Of a DNA stretch of 64,000 nt, positions 27,645-36,761 are shown one piece after another. The stretch covers positions 1,674,110-1,738,109 of the forward strand of contig NZ_VTQH01000001.1 in NCBI RefSeq assembly GCF_008763945.1. The letters run 5' to 3'. Both the position numbers and the translations under genes were made by a program. Each line of letters starts with the position of its first letter. Positions within the stretch are counted from its first letter, which is position 1. The notes under the pieces are model-generated. The model ran no database searches and was not told where the DNA came from. It was given only the letters and a program-made list of their open reading frames with translations. This DNA is from Microbacterium testaceum StLB037. Its GTDB lineage: Bacteria > Actinomycetota > Actinomycetes > Actinomycetales > Microbacteriaceae.

Positions 27645-28433
27645 ATGAGCGAGCCGGATGCCGGGTACGAGACCATCCGCGTCGAGCAGCGAGGACGCGT
27701 CGGGTGGATCACCCTGGACCGACCCGAGGCGCTGAACGCGCTGAACACGCAGTCGATGCGCGACGTGGTCGCCGCCGCCGAGGCGTTCGACGCCGACGAG
27801 GGGGTCGGGGCGATCGTCGTGACCGGGAGCGAGAAAGCCTTCGCCGCCGGCGCCGACATCAAAGAGATGGAGCAGAAGTCGGGCCTCGACATGGTGCTCA
27901 CCGATCACTTCGGGGCGTGGGCCCGGTTCGCCGCGGTCCGCACTCCGGTGATCGCCGCGGTCTCGGGCTATGCCCTGGGCGGCGGGTGCGAGCTCGCGCT
28001 CATGTGCGACGTGATCCTGGCATCCGATCGGGCGAGATTCGGCCAGCCCGAGGTGCAGCTGGGGGTCATCCCGGGAATGGGGGGAACGCAACGTCTCGTG
28101 CGGGCGCTCGGGTACTACAAGGCCGCCGAACTCGTGCTGACCGGACGCATGATCGGCGCGGAAGAGGCCGAGCGGGCAGGACTCGTGTCCCGCATCGTGC
28201 CCGCCGACGAGCTGCTCGACGAGGCCGAGAAGGTCGCGCAGACGATCGCCGAGAAGCCACTGCCCGCGCTCTACGCCGCGAAGGCGGCGCTCGACGTCGC
28301 GCTGGAATCGACCCTCGCCGAGGGCGTGCGATTCGAGCGGCAGGCCTTCGCCGCGCTGTTCGACACCGCCGATCAGAAAGAGGGGATGGCGGCGTTCCGC
28401 GAAAAGCGGTCGCCGTCGTTCACGCACCGATGA
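27645..28433 (+). CDS. Enoyl-CoA hydratase / crotonase family
   Basis: A 262-residue crotonase. The oxyanion hole is in [13 protein letters not shown] and [16 protein letters not shown], and the catalytic Glu region is [18 protein letters not shown]. Both canonical Glu positions appear present, supporting a true hydratase that adds water to 2-enoyl-CoA. The ATG at 27645 follows GGGAG; the earlier frame start at 27570 has no conserved sequence. Its stop lies 4 bases from the end of the convergent MarR gene. It continues the beta-oxidation theme of the region. Confidence 0.92.
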   Translation: MSEPDAGYETIRVEQRGRVGWITLDRPEALNALNTQSMRDVVAAAEAFDADEGVGAIVVTGSEKAFAAGADIKEMEQKSGLDMVLTDHFGAWARFAAVRTPVIAAVSGYALGGGCELALMCDVILASDRARFGQPEVQLGVIPGMGGTQRLVRALGYYKAAELVLTGRMIGAEEAERAGLVSRIVPADELLDEAEKVAQTIAEKPLPALYAAKAALDVALESTLAEGVRFERQAFAALFDTADQKEGMAAFREKRSPSFTHR

Positions 28434-28437
28434 GCGC

Positions 28438-28965
28438 TCAGAGCGGGTCGGGCACCGGTGAGGGGTCGGCGAAGTCGCCGGCACCCTTGCGGAAGCGCGC
28501 GATGATCCGCACGAGCGCGGTCGCATCGTCCTCGTCGAGACCCAGGTCGGCGAAGACCTCGTTCAACGCCGCGGTCGCCTCCTCCACGCGTCGGCGCCCG
28601 TCGTCGGTCAGCGCGAGCAGAGCCGCGCGCCCGTCGGTGGGGTGCGGCTCACGGGTCACGAGCCCGTCGCGAGCGAGGCGCTCGACCGTGTTGGTGACGC
28701 TCGTCGGGTGCACCTGGAGGCGGGCGATGGCGCTGGCCATCGGCATCCGGCCCTCCTTCGTGAAGGCGAGCAACCGCAGCATCTCGAATCGCGCGAACGA
28801 CAGGTCGAACGGCTTCAACGTCCGTTCGATGGATGCCATGAGCAACTGGTGCGCGCGGATCACCGAGGTCACGACCGTCATACCGTCGGCCGCCTCGTCC
28901 CACCCGTGCGCAAGCCACTGGCGCTTGGCCTCGGCGATCGGGTCGACCGGCAATCGTCGCGTCAT
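28438..28965 (-). CDS. MarR family transcriptional regulator
   Basis: A 175-residue winged-helix repressor. The DNA-binding domain is clear (LSFARFEMLRLLAFTKEGRMPM...LQVHPTSVTNTVERLARDGLVTREPHPTDGRAALLALTDDG). The ATG at 28965 follows GAGGAGG. It is divergent from etfB and convergent with the hydratase, so it may control the etf operon across the 177-base intergenic region; I see no unambiguous operator there. Ligands of MarR proteins near beta-oxidation genes are often aromatic or acyl-CoA compounds, but none can be assigned here. Confidence 0.91.
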   Translation of the reverse strand: MTRRLPVDPIAEAKRQWLAHGWDEAADGMTVVTSVIRAHQLLMASIERTLKPFDLSFARFEMLRLLAFTKEGRMPMASAIARLQVHPTSVTNTVERLARDGLVTREPHPTDGRAALLALTDDGRRRVEEATAALNEVFADLGLDEDDATALVRIIARFRKGAGDFADPSPVPDPL

Positions 28966-29142
28966 CGGTCCTCCTCGCGTTTCACGGTACCGCTCGGTCG
29001 GGTTCCGCACGCGGCTCCCGGTCCCTCCGACAGGCTCGGCGACCGGGCCTGTGCGGCTGGGCCCCTCGCCGACGGCGAGCCCCGCACTCTTCCGTTGCCG
29101 CGAGGTCGCGGCATCCGTCCCCTCACCGAAGGAGCCAGGTCG

Positions 29143-29919
29143 ATGAAGATCGTGGTGCTGATCAAAGAAGTCCCCGACACCTGGGGGGAGCGTCGCCTCG
29201 ACCTCGAGACCGGGCTCGCCGACCGCGCCGCGTCGGCACCGGTGCTCGACGAGATCAACGAGCGCGCGGTCGAAGCCGCCCTCGCGCACGCCGACGCCCA
29301 CCCCGGCACCGAGGTCGTGGTGCTCACGATGGCACCGGCCTCGGCGACGGCGAACGTCCGCAAGGCCCTTGCGATGGGCGCGAGTGCGGCGGTGCACGTC
29401 GTCGACGACACCCTGCGCGGGGCGGACCTGCTGCTCACCGCCGAGGTGCTCGCGGCGGCGATCCGGCGCACGGGCTTCGACCTGGTGATCGGCGGAAACC
29501 TCTCGACCGACGGCGGCGGGGGAGTCGTCCCCGCGATGGTCGCCGAACTGCTCGGCGTGCCGCAGCTCACCGCCTTGTCGAGCCTCGCGCTGACCCACGA
29601 CACCGTGTCCGGCGACCGCGTGAGCGACGCCGGGACGATGCGGGTGTCCGCCGCCCTTCCCGCGGTGGTCTCGGTGACCGAGGCCCTGCCCGAGGGGCGG
29701 TTCACGACGTTCAAGGGGATCATGGCCGCGAAGAAGAAGCCGTACGAGACGCTTGATGCCGCAACGCTCGGCGTGGAGCCCGAAGACCCCGCCCAAGCCC
29801 GGTACATCATGCTTTCCGTCGCGCAGAGGCCCCCGAGAGAGGGCGGGACCAAAATCGTCGACGAGGGCGACGCGGGGGAGAGGCTGGCGGCCTTTCTCGT
29901 GGCCGAGGGGGTGGCGTGA
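29143..29919 (+). CDS. etfB: Electron transfer flavoprotein beta subunit
   Basis: A 258-residue ETF beta subunit, with the opening [20 protein letters not shown] and the AMP-binding loop near [28 protein letters not shown]. It takes electrons from acyl-CoA dehydrogenases together with the alpha subunit. The ATG at 29143 follows GAAGGAG. Its stop overlaps the etfA start by 1 base. ETF would serve the acyl-CoA dehydrogenase at 26292 and possibly the dehydrogenase-like protein at 55156. Confidence 0.95.
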   Translation: MKIVVLIKEVPDTWGERRLDLETGLADRAASAPVLDEINERAVEAALAHADAHPGTEVVVLTMAPASATANVRKALAMGASAAVHVVDDTLRGADLLLTAEVLAAAIRRTGFDLVIGGNLSTDGGGGVVPAMVAELLGVPQLTALSSLALTHDTVSGDRVSDAGTMRVSAALPAVVSVTEALPEGRFTTFKGIMAAKKKPYETLDAATLGVEPEDPAQARYIMLSVAQRPPREGGTKIVDEGDAGERLAAFLVAEGVA

Positions 29920-30884
29920 TGACTGTCGCACTCGTGCTGCTCGAGGTGGTGCCCTCTGGTGCGCTCGCCGCGTCGTCGGCGGGTCTGCTGGTCGCGGCGG
30001 CGCGGGTGGGGGAGCCGGTCGCCGTGATCGCCGGTCCCGCCGATGTGCTCCCGGGCGCCGCTGAGGCGGCCGCCCGTCTCGGAGCGGTTCGCGTGCACAC
30101 GGCCGAGGTGGACTCCTCCGCGCTGACGGGACCCGTGGTCGACGCGGTGGCCGCCGCGGTGGCGGCGGAGAACCCCGACCTCGTCCTCGCGTCGAACGCG
30201 ATCGAGACGCGCGACGCCGTCGCCCGCCTCGCGGCGCGGCTGCGCCTTCCCCTCGCGACCGACATCGTCGGGGTCGCGCGCGACGACCTCGGGGTCGTGG
30301 CCCACCACTCGGCGTTCGGCGGCGCCTTCACCGTCGACGGGGCGCCCACCTTCGGGCCCCTGGTCGCGACCCTGCGCCCCGGGTCGGTCGAGGGGCAGCT
30401 CGACCCGCAGCCGCTCATGGTGCGGGGCCTCGAGGTCCTGGCATCCGGGATCCCGTCCGGTCGGGTGGAGGCGTTCTCCGAGACGGCGGCAGCCTCGACG
30501 AGGCCCGAGCTGCGCGGAGCGGCCGCGGTCGTCGCAGGAGGCCGGGGCGTGGGCTCGAAGAAGGACTTCGCCCTCGTCGAGCAGCTCGCCGACGCGCTCG
30601 GGGCCGCCGTCGGCGCTTCGCGCGCTGCCGTCGATGCGGGATACGTGCCCGCGACCGCGCAGGTCGGGCAGACGGGGGTCTCGGTGTCGCCCAAGCTGTA
30701 TGTCGCCCTGGGCATCTCAGGTGCGATCCAGCACCGGGCGGGAATGCAGACCGCGCGCACGATCGTCGCGATCGACAAGAACCCCGAGGCGCCGATCTTC
30801 GACATCGCGGACTTCGGTATCGTCGGAGACCTGTTCACCGTCGTTCCGCAACTCATCAGCGCGCTAGAGGCCCACAAGAAGTAG
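29919..30884 (+). CDS. etfA: Electron transfer flavoprotein alpha subunit
   Basis: A 321-residue ETF alpha subunit. The FAD-binding C-terminal half is canonical ([74 protein letters not shown]). The ATG at 29919 overlaps the etfB stop; a GTG one codon earlier is possible. The stop codon is immediately followed (0 bases) by the start of the cytochrome b gene, so the three form one transcription unit. Confidence 0.95.
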   Translation: MTVALVLLEVVPSGALAASSAGLLVAAARVGEPVAVIAGPADVLPGAAEAAARLGAVRVHTAEVDSSALTGPVVDAVAAAVAAENPDLVLASNAIETRDAVARLAARLRLPLATDIVGVARDDLGVVAHHSAFGGAFTVDGAPTFGPLVATLRPGSVEGQLDPQPLMVRGLEVLASGIPSGRVEAFSETAAASTRPELRGAAAVVAGGRGVGSKKDFALVEQLADALGAAVGASRAAVDAGYVPATAQVGQTGVSVSPKLYVALGISGAIQHRAGMQTARTIVAIDKNPEAPIFDIADFGIVGDLFTVVPQLISALEAHKK

Positions 30885-32714
30885 ATGGCGTCCACACCCC
30901 GCACTCCGCGACGCGGGCTGCCGCGCGTCCCCGGTGGGGAGCCCTGGCCGCCCGCGGGCTCGGGCGTGCCCGAGGACACTGCCGGGGCCGGGGGCATGGA
31001 CACTCCCGGGGATGCTCCCGGCGTCGTCAGCTCGCAGAATGGCGCGAATCTCGCAGAACCTGTGGCTCACAGTGCGAGTTTCGTGACGGAGTCCGAGATC
31101 GCGACGCAGGATGCCGGTGGTCCGGGGCGGTCCGGGTCTTCCGTGCGCCGAGGACTGCCGCGCGAGGCCGGCGGGGAGCCGTGGCCGCCGGGATCCGCGG
31201 TCCCGCCCGATCGATCCGAAGAGCCATCGACGACGGAGCCGGAACAGGGCACCGCTTCCGAGGTGCCGTCGGCTTCGCTTCGCGCGTCTGCGGTGCGCGC
31301 GAGCGACGCGCGCGAGCCGGAACCGGCACCTCGGATCGCAGAGACGGATGCCGCGACCAGCGGCATGCGTCGAGGACTACCGCGCGAGCCGGGCGGGGAG
31401 CCCTGGCCGCCGGCAGCCGCCCACCCGGCCGCCCGCTCTGGCGGGCGGGACGAGAGCGACTCGCGGGGACACGACGGCCGCGGGCCGGCGGCGACGGCGC
31501 CTCCGAACCCGGCGCTCGCGCCCGATACGGCTGAACAGCCCGCCGCAGCAGCACGACCCGCTCCGTCCGACCGCGGTGCGGCGGGTGAGAGCGCGCTACC
31601 CGTCCGTCCGCAGGCACCGCCTGCGAGCTCCGCCGGCGCGCCCGATGCCCTGCGCCCAGCTCCGCGCCCACCCCTCACGGTGACGCGCACCGTCTGGCCC
31701 GGCGCCGCCGCCCGGCGCGCTGCCTCGCGCGGCGCGAGCGCGCGCCCCGCCGTCACGCCCCGGCCGGCTCCCGCGGCATCCCGTCGCGTCTCCCTCGGCG
31801 ATTACACGCCCGTCCAGCTGCTCGGCTCGACCGCGGTGCTCGGCGTGTTCGCCCTCGCCGTCGTCGGGATCGTCGTGCTGCTCGCGCGCTTCGTGCTGGC
31901 GATCGGCCCGGGCCGCGAATTCCTCGCGGCGTTCCCCGGCGAGTACCCCCTGCCCGAGTCCGCTCCCGTGGGGCTGCCGGCCTGGCTCAACTGGTCGCAC
32001 TTCCTCAACAGCTTCTTCCTGCTGTTGATCATTCGCACCGGGTGGCAGGTGCGCCGCGAGAAGCGACCCGCCGCCTTCTGGTCACCCCGGAACAACAAGA
32101 AGCGCCGCATCAGTCTCGCGCTGTGGTTCCACCAGGCGCTCGACATCCTGTGGATCGCGAACGGCGTGATCTTCGTCGTCCTGTTGTTCGTCACGGGGCA
32201 GTGGATGCGGATCGTCCCGACCTCGTGGGAGGTCTTCCCCAACGCCCTGTCGGCGGCGCTGCAATACGCCTCCCTCGATTGGCCGACCGAGAACGGCTGG
32301 GTGAACTACAACAGCCTGCAGCAGCTGTCGTACTTCGCGATCACCTTCCTCGCCGCGCCCCTCGCGATCGTCAGCGGGGTGCGCCTTTCGGGGGTGTGGC
32401 CGAAGAACGCCGAGAAACTGAACCGGCTCTACCCGATCGAGTGGGCGCGCAAGATCCACTTCCCCACGATGCTCTTCTTCGTGGCGTTCATCATCGTGCA
32501 CGTCGCCCTCGTGCTCGCGACCGGAGCCCTGCGCAACCTGAATCACATGTACGCCGCACGCGGCTCGGAGGACCCCGGCGCGTACACGAGCGATCCGACC
32601 GGGTTGCTGATCTTCGCGGCATCCCTCGCGGTGATGGCCGCGGCGTGGGTGTCGGCGCGCCCCGTGGTGCTCGTGCCGATCGCGCGCCTGTTCGGCGAGG
32701 TCAAGCAGCGCTGA
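30885..32714 (+). CDS. b-type cytochrome membrane protein with repeat-bearing disordered N-terminus
   Basis: A 609-residue protein starting directly after the etfA stop. Residues 1-300 are Pro/Ala/Arg-rich and look disordered. They contain three copies of RRGLPRxxGGEPWPP (residues 9-23, 88-102, 162-176). Residues 305-600 form a membrane domain of about five helices like cytochrome b561 / formate dehydrogenase gamma subunits. Candidate haem ligands are the His of NWSHFLNS, LWFHQALD, RKIHFPTM and IIVHVALV. Position next to etfBA suggests that it passes ETF electrons into the quinone pool, with the repeats as docking sites. That role is inference. A palindromic repeat seems to have inserted into the linker at 31031-31078. 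Confidence 0.82.
   Translation: MASTPRTPRRGLPRVPGGEPWPPAGSGVPEDTAGAGGMDTPGDAPGVVSSQNGANLAEPVAHSASFVTESEIATQDAGGPGRSGSSVRRGLPREAGGEPWPPGSAVPPDRSEEPSTTEPEQGTASEVPSASLRASAVRASDAREPEPAPRIAETDAATSGMRRGLPREPGGEPWPPAAAHPAARSGGRDESDSRGHDGRGPAATAPPNPALAPDTAEQPAAAARPAPSDRGAAGESALPVRPQAPPASSAGAPDALRPAPRPPLTVTRTVWPGAAARRAASRGASARPAVTPRPAPAASRRVSLGDYTPVQLLGSTAVLGVFALAVVGIVVLLARFVLAIGPGREFLAAFPGEYPLPESAPVGLPAWLNWSHFLNSFFLLLIIRTGWQVRREKRPAAFWSPRNNKKRRISLALWFHQALDILWIANGVIFVVLLFVTGQWMRIVPTSWEVFPNALSAALQYASLDWPTENGWVNYNSLQQLSYFAITFLAAPLAIVSGVRLSGVWPKNAEKLNRLYPIEWARKIHFPTMLFFVAFIIVHVALVLATGALRNLNHMYAARGSEDPGAYTSDPTGLLIFAASLAVMAAAWVSARPVVLVPIARLFGEVKQR
31031..31078 (+). repeat. Family 3 repeat inside the cytochrome b coding sequence
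   Basis: CTCGCAGAA at 31031, CTCGCA at 31050 and its complement TGCGAG at 31073 match the layout at 50978 (same 19-base offset, same inner hairpin). Here it is translated in frame within the disordered linker (about residues 49-65). Local GC is visibly lower than in the flanking linker. Confidence 0.6.
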
Positions 32715-32843
32715 CTGCGGAGCCGAGGCCGCGTGCATCGCGCGAGACCCGCCGCGTCGAGCCACCGAAACCCCGATCGACCGCGGGGCGCGAGGTGCGG
32801 TCCCGGCCCGCCGTCCCGCTCGGAGGCGCGCCCGCGGGCTCGC

Positions 32844-33392
32844 TCAGACCCGCGCCCGCAACCCCGCGGCGATGAGGTCGAGGCCCGAGGCGAAGTCGTC
32901 GTCGGCCAGTCCGCCGGCCGCGTCTTCGCGAGCTCCCGCGCTGTCGTACTGCAGGCGCTGCTGCTCGTGCCACACGAAGCCGAGCACGTAGTGCAGCACG
33001 GTCGTGGCCACGCGGCGGGCGCTCTCGTCGTCGAACCCCTCGGCGACCACGGCCGCCGCGAGTCGATCGTGCGCCAACGACGACCCGAGGCCCATCGCCA
33101 ACGTGCTCGAGACCACCTCGGCGCCGTCGCGGTAGGCCAAGAGGGCCTCGCGCAGGGCGCGCGCCTCGGCCACGAGGTCTTCGGCTGTTCGAGATGCCAC
33201 GCGCCCGACGATCCGATCGGACAGCTCCGCGAGCAGGGTCTGCTTGTTGGGGAAATGCCAGTAGAGCGCGCTCGGCTGCACATCGAGGGCGGTCGCAAGC
33301 CGACGCATCGTGAGGTCGGGGAGCCCGTGATCGTCGAGGATCCGCAGGGCGGTCAGGGCCACGTCGTCGGCGGAATGTCCTCGGGGAGCCAT
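32844..33392 (-). CDS. bioQ: BioQ-type TetR repressor of biotin genes
   Basis: A 182-residue TetR-family regulator with HTH ALRILDDHGLPDLTMRRLATALDVQPSALYWHFPNKQTLLAELS. It is divergent from bioYMN. The shared region contains two TGAACNNNGTTCA palindromes, which match the published BioQ site core (TGAAC-N3-GTTxC) known from Corynebacterium and Mycobacterium. The ATG at 33392 follows TATACT by 6 bases, so the mRNA is probably leaderless; an upstream extension to 33419 would run through the operators and is rejected. It should repress biotin uptake, and itself, when biotin is plentiful. The name rests on context and operator rather than on sequence alone. Confidence 0.88.
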   Translation of the reverse strand: MAPRGHSADDVALTALRILDDHGLPDLTMRRLATALDVQPSALYWHFPNKQTLLAELSDRIVGRVASRTAEDLVAEARALREALLAYRDGAEVVSSTLAMGLGSSLAHDRLAAAVVAEGFDDESARRVATTVLHYVLGFVWHEQQRLQYDSAGAREDAAGGLADDDFASGLDLIAAGLRARV

Positions 33393-33398
33393 GTCACG

Positions 33399-33433
33399 AG
33401 TATAGTGAACGCCGTTCAAGTGAACACCGTTCA
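33399..33433. promoter_or_regulatory. Divergent bioQ/bioY promoters with two BioQ operators
   Basis: TATACT (minus strand, 33399-33404) and TATAGT (plus strand, 33401-33406) are overlapping -10 elements. TGAACGCCGTTCA (33406-33418) and TGAACACCGTTCA (33421-33433) are 13-bp palindromes 15 bases apart, covering the bioY transcript start. GAAGG then precedes the bioY ATG. Confidence 0.78.
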
Positions 33434-33445
33434 GGAAGGCCGCTC

Positions 33446-34048
33446 ATGACCCGCACTCTCGACGCCACCGACCTCGCTCGCGTCGCCGTCTTCGCCGCAC
33501 TCATCGCCGTGTTGGGGCTGCCCGGCAGCTTCCCGGTGTTCGGGGGCGTGCCGATCACCGCGCAGACCCTGGGCGTCATGCTGGCGGGGGCCGTGCTCGG
33601 ACCGTGGCTCGGGGCGTTGTCTGTCACCGTGCTGCTCGCGCTGGTCGCGGCGGGGCTCCCCCTGCTGGCCGGGGGTCGGGGTGGGTTCGGCGTCTTCCTC
33701 GGTCCGACCGCCGGGTACGCCGTGGGGTGGATCCTCGGTGCCGTGGTCATCGGTCTCATCGTCCACGCGGGAGGCCGCCGCCCGGTCGTCTGGCGGACGG
33801 CCCTCGCCATGATCGTCGGGGGAGTGATCGCGATCTACGCCCTCGGCATCCCGGTGCAGAGTCTCGTGACACGACTCCCGCTCGGAGAAACGGCGCTCTC
33901 CAGCCTCGTCTTCGTGCCCGGCGACCTGGTGAAAGCCGCCGTCGCGACGCTCGTCGTGACGACGCTGGTGCGCGCCTACCCGCGCGGTTTCCGCCGGATG
34001 TGGCGGGTCGCGACTCCGGAGCGGGATCGGGTCGGCGTCGCGGCGTGA
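33446..34048 (+). CDS. bioY: Biotin ECF transporter S component BioY
   Basis: A 200-residue integral membrane protein with about six helices. The BioY signature is visible: SFPVFGGVPITAQTLGVMLAGAVLGPWLGALS, then GGRGGFGVFLGPTAGYAVGW. It binds biotin and, with BioM and BioN, imports it. The ATG at 33446 follows AGGAAGG, and expression should be controlled by the BioQ operators just upstream. The stop overlaps the bioM GTG start (GTGA). Confidence 0.95.
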   Translation: MTRTLDATDLARVAVFAALIAVLGLPGSFPVFGGVPITAQTLGVMLAGAVLGPWLGALSVTVLLALVAAGLPLLAGGRGGFGVFLGPTAGYAVGWILGAVVIGLIVHAGGRRPVVWRTALAMIVGGVIAIYALGIPVQSLVTRLPLGETALSSLVFVPGDLVKAAVATLVVTTLVRAYPRGFRRMWRVATPERDRVGVAA

Positions 34049-34731
34049 GCATCGTCCGCTGTGCGGGGCTGAGGGTCCGCCTCGGCGCGCGCGAGGTGCT
34101 GGGGGAGGTGTCCCTCGATCTGTCGGCGCGCACGATCGCCCTCGTCGGCGACAACGGCTCGGGCAAGTCGACGCTCGCTCGCGTGATCGCCGGGCTCCTG
34201 CGGCGCACGGGGGGTGACCTGCGGGTGATGGGGTGCGACCCTGATTGCGACCCGGCCGCGCTCCGTGCGCGAGTCGCGCTGGTGCTGAGCAACCCCGACG
34301 CCCAGATCATGATGCCCACCGTCGCCGAAGACGTCGCGCTGTCGTTGCGTTCGGCCCGCCTGCCGCGTGCCGAGCGCGACGCCCGCGTCGACGCCGCACT
34401 CGCGCGCTTCGGGCTCGATGGGCTGGGCGACCGGCCCGCCCACGATCTGTCGGGAGGCCAGAAGCAGCTGCTCGCCCTGTGCGGAGCCTTCGTGCGCGGG
34501 CCGCGCCTGGTGATCGCCGACGAGCCGACCGCGCTCCTCGACGGGCGCAACGCGCGCCGCGTCGCGGATCACCTGCTCGCCGACACCGGACACGCGCTCG
34601 TACTCGTCACGCACGATCTCGCCCTCGCCCGGCGCTGCGAGAGCGCCGTGCTGATGGCGGACGGTCGGGTCGCGGCATCCGGAGCCTCTTCCGCCGTCGT
34701 CGATGCCTACGAGTCAGCGCTGACGTGCTGA
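34045..34731 (+). CDS. bioM: Biotin ECF transporter ATPase BioM
   Basis: A 228-residue ECF-type ATPase with Walker A GDNGSGKS, a Q-loop replaced by the NPDAQIM motif usual in ECF ATPases, signature LSGGQKQ, Walker B LVIADEP and switch His in VTHDLALA. It powers BioY through BioN. The GTG start lies within the bioY stop, and its own end overlaps bioN by 7 bases. Single-ATPase operons of the order Y-M-N are typical of actinobacteria. Confidence 0.94.
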   Translation: MSIVRCAGLRVRLGAREVLGEVSLDLSARTIALVGDNGSGKSTLARVIAGLLRRTGGDLRVMGCDPDCDPAALRARVALVLSNPDAQIMMPTVAEDVALSLRSARLPRAERDARVDAALARFGLDGLGDRPAHDLSGGQKQLLALCGAFVRGPRLVIADEPTALLDGRNARRVADHLLADTGHALVLVTHDLALARRCESAVLMADGRVAASGASSAVVDAYESALTC

Positions 34732-35330
34732 GCCTGTTCGTTCCGGCCATGGGATGGATGCACCGGATGCCGGCGGGCCCGAAACTCATGATGCTCGCGG
34801 CGGCCGCCGTGGCGGTGGCGTCGTCGCCGTCGACGTGGGTGACGGTGATGGTGCTGGTGCTGCCGGTGGCCCTGTACGCCGGGGCTGGCATGGGGATCCG
34901 GCGCGGTCTGCGCGTGCTGGCGGGGGCGGTGTGGGGGCTGCGGTGGGTCGTCGCGATCACCGTCACCGGTCAACTGATCTTCCTCGGACTCGAACCCGCG
35001 GTGGCGAACACCTGCCGCGTCGTGGCGGCACTGCTCATCGCTGGCCTTGTGCCGGTGAGCACGTCGGTCTCGGCGCTGCTCGACGCCCTCGAGCGTGGAC
35101 TGTCGCCGCTCTCACGGTTCGGCGTCGACCCCGGCCGCGCCGCGCTGCTGCTGACGCTGACGATCACCACGATCCCCGTCCTGGCGCGCCTGGCCGCCGA
35201 GGTGCGCGATGCCCAGCGCGCGCGAGGGCTGCGTCCGTCGCTCGGGCGCGGCGCGCTGCCGCTGCTGGTGTCGGCTCTCCGTCACGCCGACGACCTCGGC
35301 GAGGGGCTCGCGGCTCGCGGCATCCGCTGA
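34725..35330 (+). CDS. bioN: Biotin ECF transporter T component BioN
   Basis: A 201-residue EcfT-family membrane protein that links the ATPase to BioY. It opens LSLFVPAMGWMHRMPAGPKLMMLAAAAVAV, has about five helices, and carries the coupling motif near the C-terminus (DAQRARGLRP, of the ARG type). The GTG at 34725 overlaps the bioM end by 7 bases; no ATG is available that keeps the conserved opening. The 150-base gap after it has no recognisable gene or terminator. Confidence 0.92.
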   Translation: MLSLFVPAMGWMHRMPAGPKLMMLAAAAVAVASSPSTWVTVMVLVLPVALYAGAGMGIRRGLRVLAGAVWGLRWVVAITVTGQLIFLGLEPAVANTCRVVAALLIAGLVPVSTSVSALLDALERGLSPLSRFGVDPGRAALLLTLTITTIPVLARLAAEVRDAQRARGLRPSLGRGALPLLVSALRHADDLGEGLAARGIR

Positions 35331-35482
35331 GCTCCCCGGCCGCCCGATACGGGAGCATGTCCCCCTCCCGGCTGCTTCGAAGGGCTATAGCCACCCAGAA
35401 CGGGAACACGGTCTGCGCATATCGAGACATGGTCCGTCCGCCCAGCTCACGGCGCGAGGAACCGGCAGCCCGACCCGCGCCC

Positions 35483-36241
35483 TCAGCCCGCGGCGGCTCG
35501 CCCCGCGGCGAAGCCCTCGGCGTACGCCTCGTCGGCGCCCTGGCGGAACATGTCGCGCACGGGGTCGCGCACGATGGAGCGGGCTCCGGGCAGGTCGAGG
35601 TCTCCCACCAGGTCGGCACGGCCCCGCACGATCGCCACGGGTCGGCGCGCGGCTTTGCCCTTCACGAGGTCGGTGGCGGCGGCGAGCTCGTCGGCCACGC
35701 AGGGCAGGGTCACCACGAGGGGGCGGCCCTCGGCATCCGTCGTTCCGCGGAGATCCTCGAAGACGTGCACGCCGCCCGCGCCGATGGCGTGGTCGGTCTG
35801 GCCCTCGCGCCACGCGCGTCCGAGGGTGTCGGTGACGATCACGCCGACGTGGACGCCGGTCGCGCTGCGCAGGCCCGTCGCGAGCGCGCGCGCCGAGGCG
35901 TCGGGGTCGACCGGCAGCAGCAGCACCGTGCCCTCGGGGGTGTTGCTCGCGTCGACCCCGGCGGCGGCCGAGACGATTCCGAGCGGGTTCTCGACGATGC
36001 GCGTCACGTGCCCGGTCGGTGAGGTGCGGGATGCCACGAGGCGCACGGTCTCGCGGGTGATGGCGTCCTCGCGGTCGTCCGCGCGGAGGATGCGCCCCTC
36101 GGCCTTCGACACGACCTTGCTCGTGACCACGACGATGTCGCCGTCGCGCAGCGGTTCGGTCGTGGCATCCAGGATCATGCGGACGAGGTCGTCGCCCGGG
36201 CTGATCTCGGGGATGCCGTCGAGGGCCCAGATCTGCAGCAC
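35483..36241 (-). CDS. cofE: CofE-like coenzyme F420-0:L-glutamate ligase
   Basis: A 252-residue member of the CofE/FbiB N-terminal family, which adds L-glutamate to coenzyme F420-0. Conserved stretches are the [11 protein letters not shown] opening, [53 protein letters not shown] and IGAGG. The best start is a GTG at 36241, which gives the family N-terminus ([13 protein letters not shown]) and sits 1 base after the acetyltransferase stop (TGACGTG). An ATG further upstream only reads into that gene. No other F420 genes are in the window, so the pathway context is missing. It lacks the nitroreductase-like domain of mycobacterial FbiB. Confidence 0.86.
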   Translation of the reverse strand: MLQIWALDGIPEISPGDDLVRMILDATTEPLRDGDIVVVTSKVVSKAEGRILRADDREDAITRETVRLVASRTSPTGHVTRIVENPLGIVSAAAGVDASNTPEGTVLLLPVDPDASARALATGLRSATGVHVGVIVTDTLGRAWREGQTDHAIGAGGVHVFEDLRGTTDAEGRPLVVTLPCVADELAAATDLVKGKAARRPVAIVRGRADLVGDLDLPGARSIVRDPVRDMFRQGADEAYAEGFAAGRAAAG

Positions 36242-36242
36242 G

Positions 36243-36749
36243 TCAGCGGACGAAGCGCACCTCGGTGAGCTCCTCACCGAGGAAGGGCTGCACCTGCGAG
36301 GCGCCGTCGAGCGAGAAGCCGTTGCGCGTGTAGAAGCGGTGCGCGCGGGGGTTGTCGTCGGCGACCCAGAGGTAGACGCCCTCGTCGTTCTCGATCGCCG
36401 CGTCGAACAGCTGCTGGCCGATGCCGGTGCCGTGGAACGCGTCGAGCATGTAGATGAAGTACAGCTCGCGCTCGCGCGGCGCGTCGTCGTCGCGGGCCGG
36501 GCCCGAGCCGACGAAGCCGACGATCTCGCCGTCGACGAGCGCGGCGTGCATGCGGTAGTCGTCGCCCTGCGAGGCCCAGTGGGTCCACAGTTCCGCCATG
36601 CGGCGGGGGGAGACGGCCTCGAGGGCGGCCTTGCTGATCAGGTGGTCGTAGGTCTCGTGCCAGCAGGTGGCGTGCACGCGGCCGAGGGCCTCGGCATCCA
36701 CATCTCTTACCGGACGGACGACGATGTCGGTTCGGGGTTCCGCAGTCAT
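36243..36749 (-). CDS. GNAT family N-acetyltransferase
   Basis: A 168-residue acetyltransferase. It begins with the family pattern [29 protein letters not shown] and has the acetyl-CoA loop in [16 protein letters not shown], followed by [20 protein letters not shown]. The ATG at 36749 is preceded by TAGAGT at 6 bases, so it is probably leaderless. It forms a two-gene unit with the CofE-like gene, which starts 1 base after its stop. Substrate unknown. Confidence 0.92.
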   Translation of the reverse strand: MTAEPRTDIVVRPVRDVDAEALGRVHATCWHETYDHLISKAALEAVSPRRMAELWTHWASQGDDYRMHAALVDGEIVGFVGSGPARDDDAPRERELYFIYMLDAFHGTGIGQQLFDAAIENDEGVYLWVADDNPRAHRFYTRNGFSLDGASQVQPFLGEELTEVRFVR

Positions 36750-36755
36750 GGCGCG

Positions 36756-36761
36756 ACTCTA
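36756..36761 (-). promoter_or_regulatory. -10 element TAGAGT for the GNAT-cofE pair
   Basis: On the minus strand TAGAGT ends 6 bases before the ATG at 36749. Confidence 0.55.

Noticed and set aside
32715..32843. A terminator or small gene between the cytochrome b gene and bioQ
   Set aside because: I could not find a stable inverted repeat or a start codon with a ribosome binding site in these 129 bases.
35331..35482. GGCTATAGCC and nearby bases as a promoter or small RNA
   Set aside because: The 10-bp palindrome is short, no -35 or terminator accompanies it, and both neighbouring genes end here (convergent).
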